Source of the DNA: Anaerolineae bacterium
GTDB taxonomy: Bacteria; Chloroflexota; Anaerolineae; J102
Reading direction: 5' to 3'
Length of the DNA: 6,573 bases
Assembly (NCBI GenBank): GCA_015493675.1
Contig: WGCR01000542.1
Span: 1 to 6,573, forward strand
Position 1 is the first letter of the stretch. Every line of letters starts with the position of its first letter. The notes below the pieces were generated by a model, which was not told where the DNA came from, did not search any database, and worked only from the letters and a program-made list of their open reading frames with translations. Below are positions 6,199-6,573 of the stretch, piece after piece. The position numbers and the translations under genes were made by a program.

Positions 6199-6276
6199 CT
6201 TGCTGAGGCCAGAATTAACAACTTATGTTTCACCAGCACACGCCGAATAAATTCAGGTCTCAGGGCGTTCCGCCGC

Positions 6277-6300
6277 ATGTCCCCCTGCGGGGATATTTTT
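6277..6300 (+). terminator. Intrinsic (Rho-independent) terminator
   Basis: An 8-bp stem, ATGTCCCC (6277-6284) with GGGGATAT (6289-6296) including one G-T pair, closes a CTGC loop. It runs into T6296-T6300, followed by CCCTGTTTT. It sits about 190 nt after the stop of the fusion gene, so it would end that transcript with a long 3' tail that includes the CTTCGT element. No closer terminator is seen. Confidence 0.6.
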
Positions 6301-6311
6301 CCCTGTTTTGA

Positions 6312-6384
6312 CCTGTCTGCATAGGTAGACCAGGCGGCCAGAGGCCCTCAGTTCTGATTTTAATCGGTGGATTCCCGAAAATCG
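6312..6384. other. Cluster of three small hairpins
   Basis: CCTGTCT (6312-6318) pairs with AGACCAGG (6327-6334) with one bulged base. GGCC (6336-6339) pairs with GGCC (6343-6346) around AGA. GATTTT plus CGG (6356-6361, 6365-6367) pair with CCG plus AAAATC (6375-6377, 6378-6383) around a 7-nt loop with an AAT bulge. Three consecutive stems in about 75 nt just after a terminator could be a structured RNA or decayed repeat. No known RNA family was recognised. Confidence 0.25.
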
Positions 6385-6486
6385 CGAAGCACTGGTATAA
6401 CCTTTCAACCTGGTATTCAGTAAGGCTTAAAGTCGAGTACGTTAGCAGTTACCGTGATTCTCACTTTAATCATTATTCATCAATCA

Positions 6487-6515
6487 TTGACCTTTGTCTG
6501 CGTCCTATTTACGAA
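6487..6515 (+). promoter_or_regulatory. Weak promoter candidate near the window end
   Basis: TTGACC (6487-6492) matches five of six -35 bases. With a 17-bp spacer the -10 would be TACGAA (6510-6515), which matches only three of six. Transcription would begin near 6522, about 34 nt before the ATG at 6556. The AATCATT direct repeats (6468-6474 and 6482-6488) overlap or flank the -35. Confidence 0.3.
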
Positions 6516-6555
6516 GCAGATGCCATGAGCGGCTGCACGCCGATAAGGAATGAAA

Positions 6556-6573
6556 ATGGAACGCAGACACATC
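6556..6573 (+). CDS. Possible start of a gene cut by the window end
   Basis: An AAGGA sequence (6545-6549) lies 6 nt before an ATG at 6556, an ideal Shine-Dalgarno spacing, and six codons (MERRHI) follow before the window stops. An ATG at 6550 is in frame but abuts the AAGGA. Against this, GGAACGCAGACACATC also resembles the beginning of GGAACGCAGA-type intergenic repeats I recall from related bacteria, in which case there is no gene here. Six codons cannot distinguish these. Confidence 0.25.

Larger units (their letters stand above)
6087..6555. other. Non-coding intergenic region of about 470 bp
   Basis: No open reading frame with family-like content is visible on either strand. The few frames that enter from the left are out-of-frame extensions across the fusion gene. 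From left to right it holds a CTTCGT/ACGAAG inverted-repeat element (6127-6198), an unassigned stretch (6199-6276), an intrinsic-type terminator (6277-6300), a group of small hairpins (6312-6384), two copies of CTGGTAT (6392-6398, 6410-6416), two copies of AATCATT (6468-6474, 6482-6488) and a weak promoter candidate (6487-6515). Composition is more AT-rich from about 6350 than in the genes. No tRNA cloverleaf or known riboswitch was recognised. Confidence 0.75.

Noticed and set aside
5815..6324. Plus-strand frame extending past the fusion gene into the intergenic region
   Set aside because: The first half is an out-of-frame reading of the polymerase C-terminus; the rest crosses the inverted repeat and terminator, with no family resemblance.
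6331..6402. Possible tRNA (GGTGGATTCCCG resembling a T arm)
   Set aside because: No matching acceptor stem, D arm, anticodon stem or GGTTCGA-type T loop can be arranged around it.
6487..6515. CRISPR-like or iteron-like reading of the AATCATT repeats nearby
   Set aside because: Only two 7-bp copies exist, without regular repeat-spacer structure or further units.

Overview
The window looks like chromosomal DNA from a free-living bacterium with fairly high GC in its genes. My best guess is Chloroflexota (Anaerolineae-like). The grounds are the 868-residue DHH–DHHA1–CBS–tRNA nucleotidyltransferase fusion, the COG1579-type zinc-ribbon protein, a signal-less subtilase, ACGAAG/CTTCGT intergenic repeats, and promoters placed so close to start codons that transcripts would be leaderless. 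This assignment is inference from memory of gene content; no rRNA or other marker is present.

Layout, left to right. (1) 1-124: a promoter (TTGAGT-17-TACAAT with extended -10) driving a coiled-coil zinc-ribbon protein (125-820, +). (2) 817-845: a near-consensus promoter (TTGACA-17-TATGAT) overlaps that gene's stop codon and fires at about the A of the next ATG. It drives a two-gene unit: an 89-residue protein (852-1121, +) resembling a free-standing subtilisin propeptide (I9-like), then a subtilase (1133-2443, +) with an intact Asp/His/Ser triad, its own N-terminal I9-like domain and an unusual Pro-rich, hydrophobic C-terminal tail. (3) 2434-3378 (-): an NAD-dependent sugar-nucleotide epimerase, convergent with the protease and overlapping its end by 10 bp. 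(4) 3379-3479: a 101-bp divergent promoter region. (5) 3480-6086 (+): the large fusion enzyme, again apparently leaderless. (6) 6087-6555: about 470 bp without a gene, more AT-rich toward its right end. It holds a CTTCGT/ACGAAG inverted-repeat element, an intrinsic-type terminator, several small hairpins and a weak promoter candidate. A possible gene start or dispersed repeat is cut off by the window end.

How the genes work together. The only clear functional partnership is the inhibitor-like protein and the protease. The small protein aligns without gaps over its last 40 residues with the protease's own prodomain and ends exactly where the prodomain should be cleaved, which suggests a trans-acting inhibitor or folding chaperone made just ahead of its protease. 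The zinc-ribbon protein, the epimerase and the tRNA-end enzyme are housekeeping-like genes with their own promoters and no evident link to one another.
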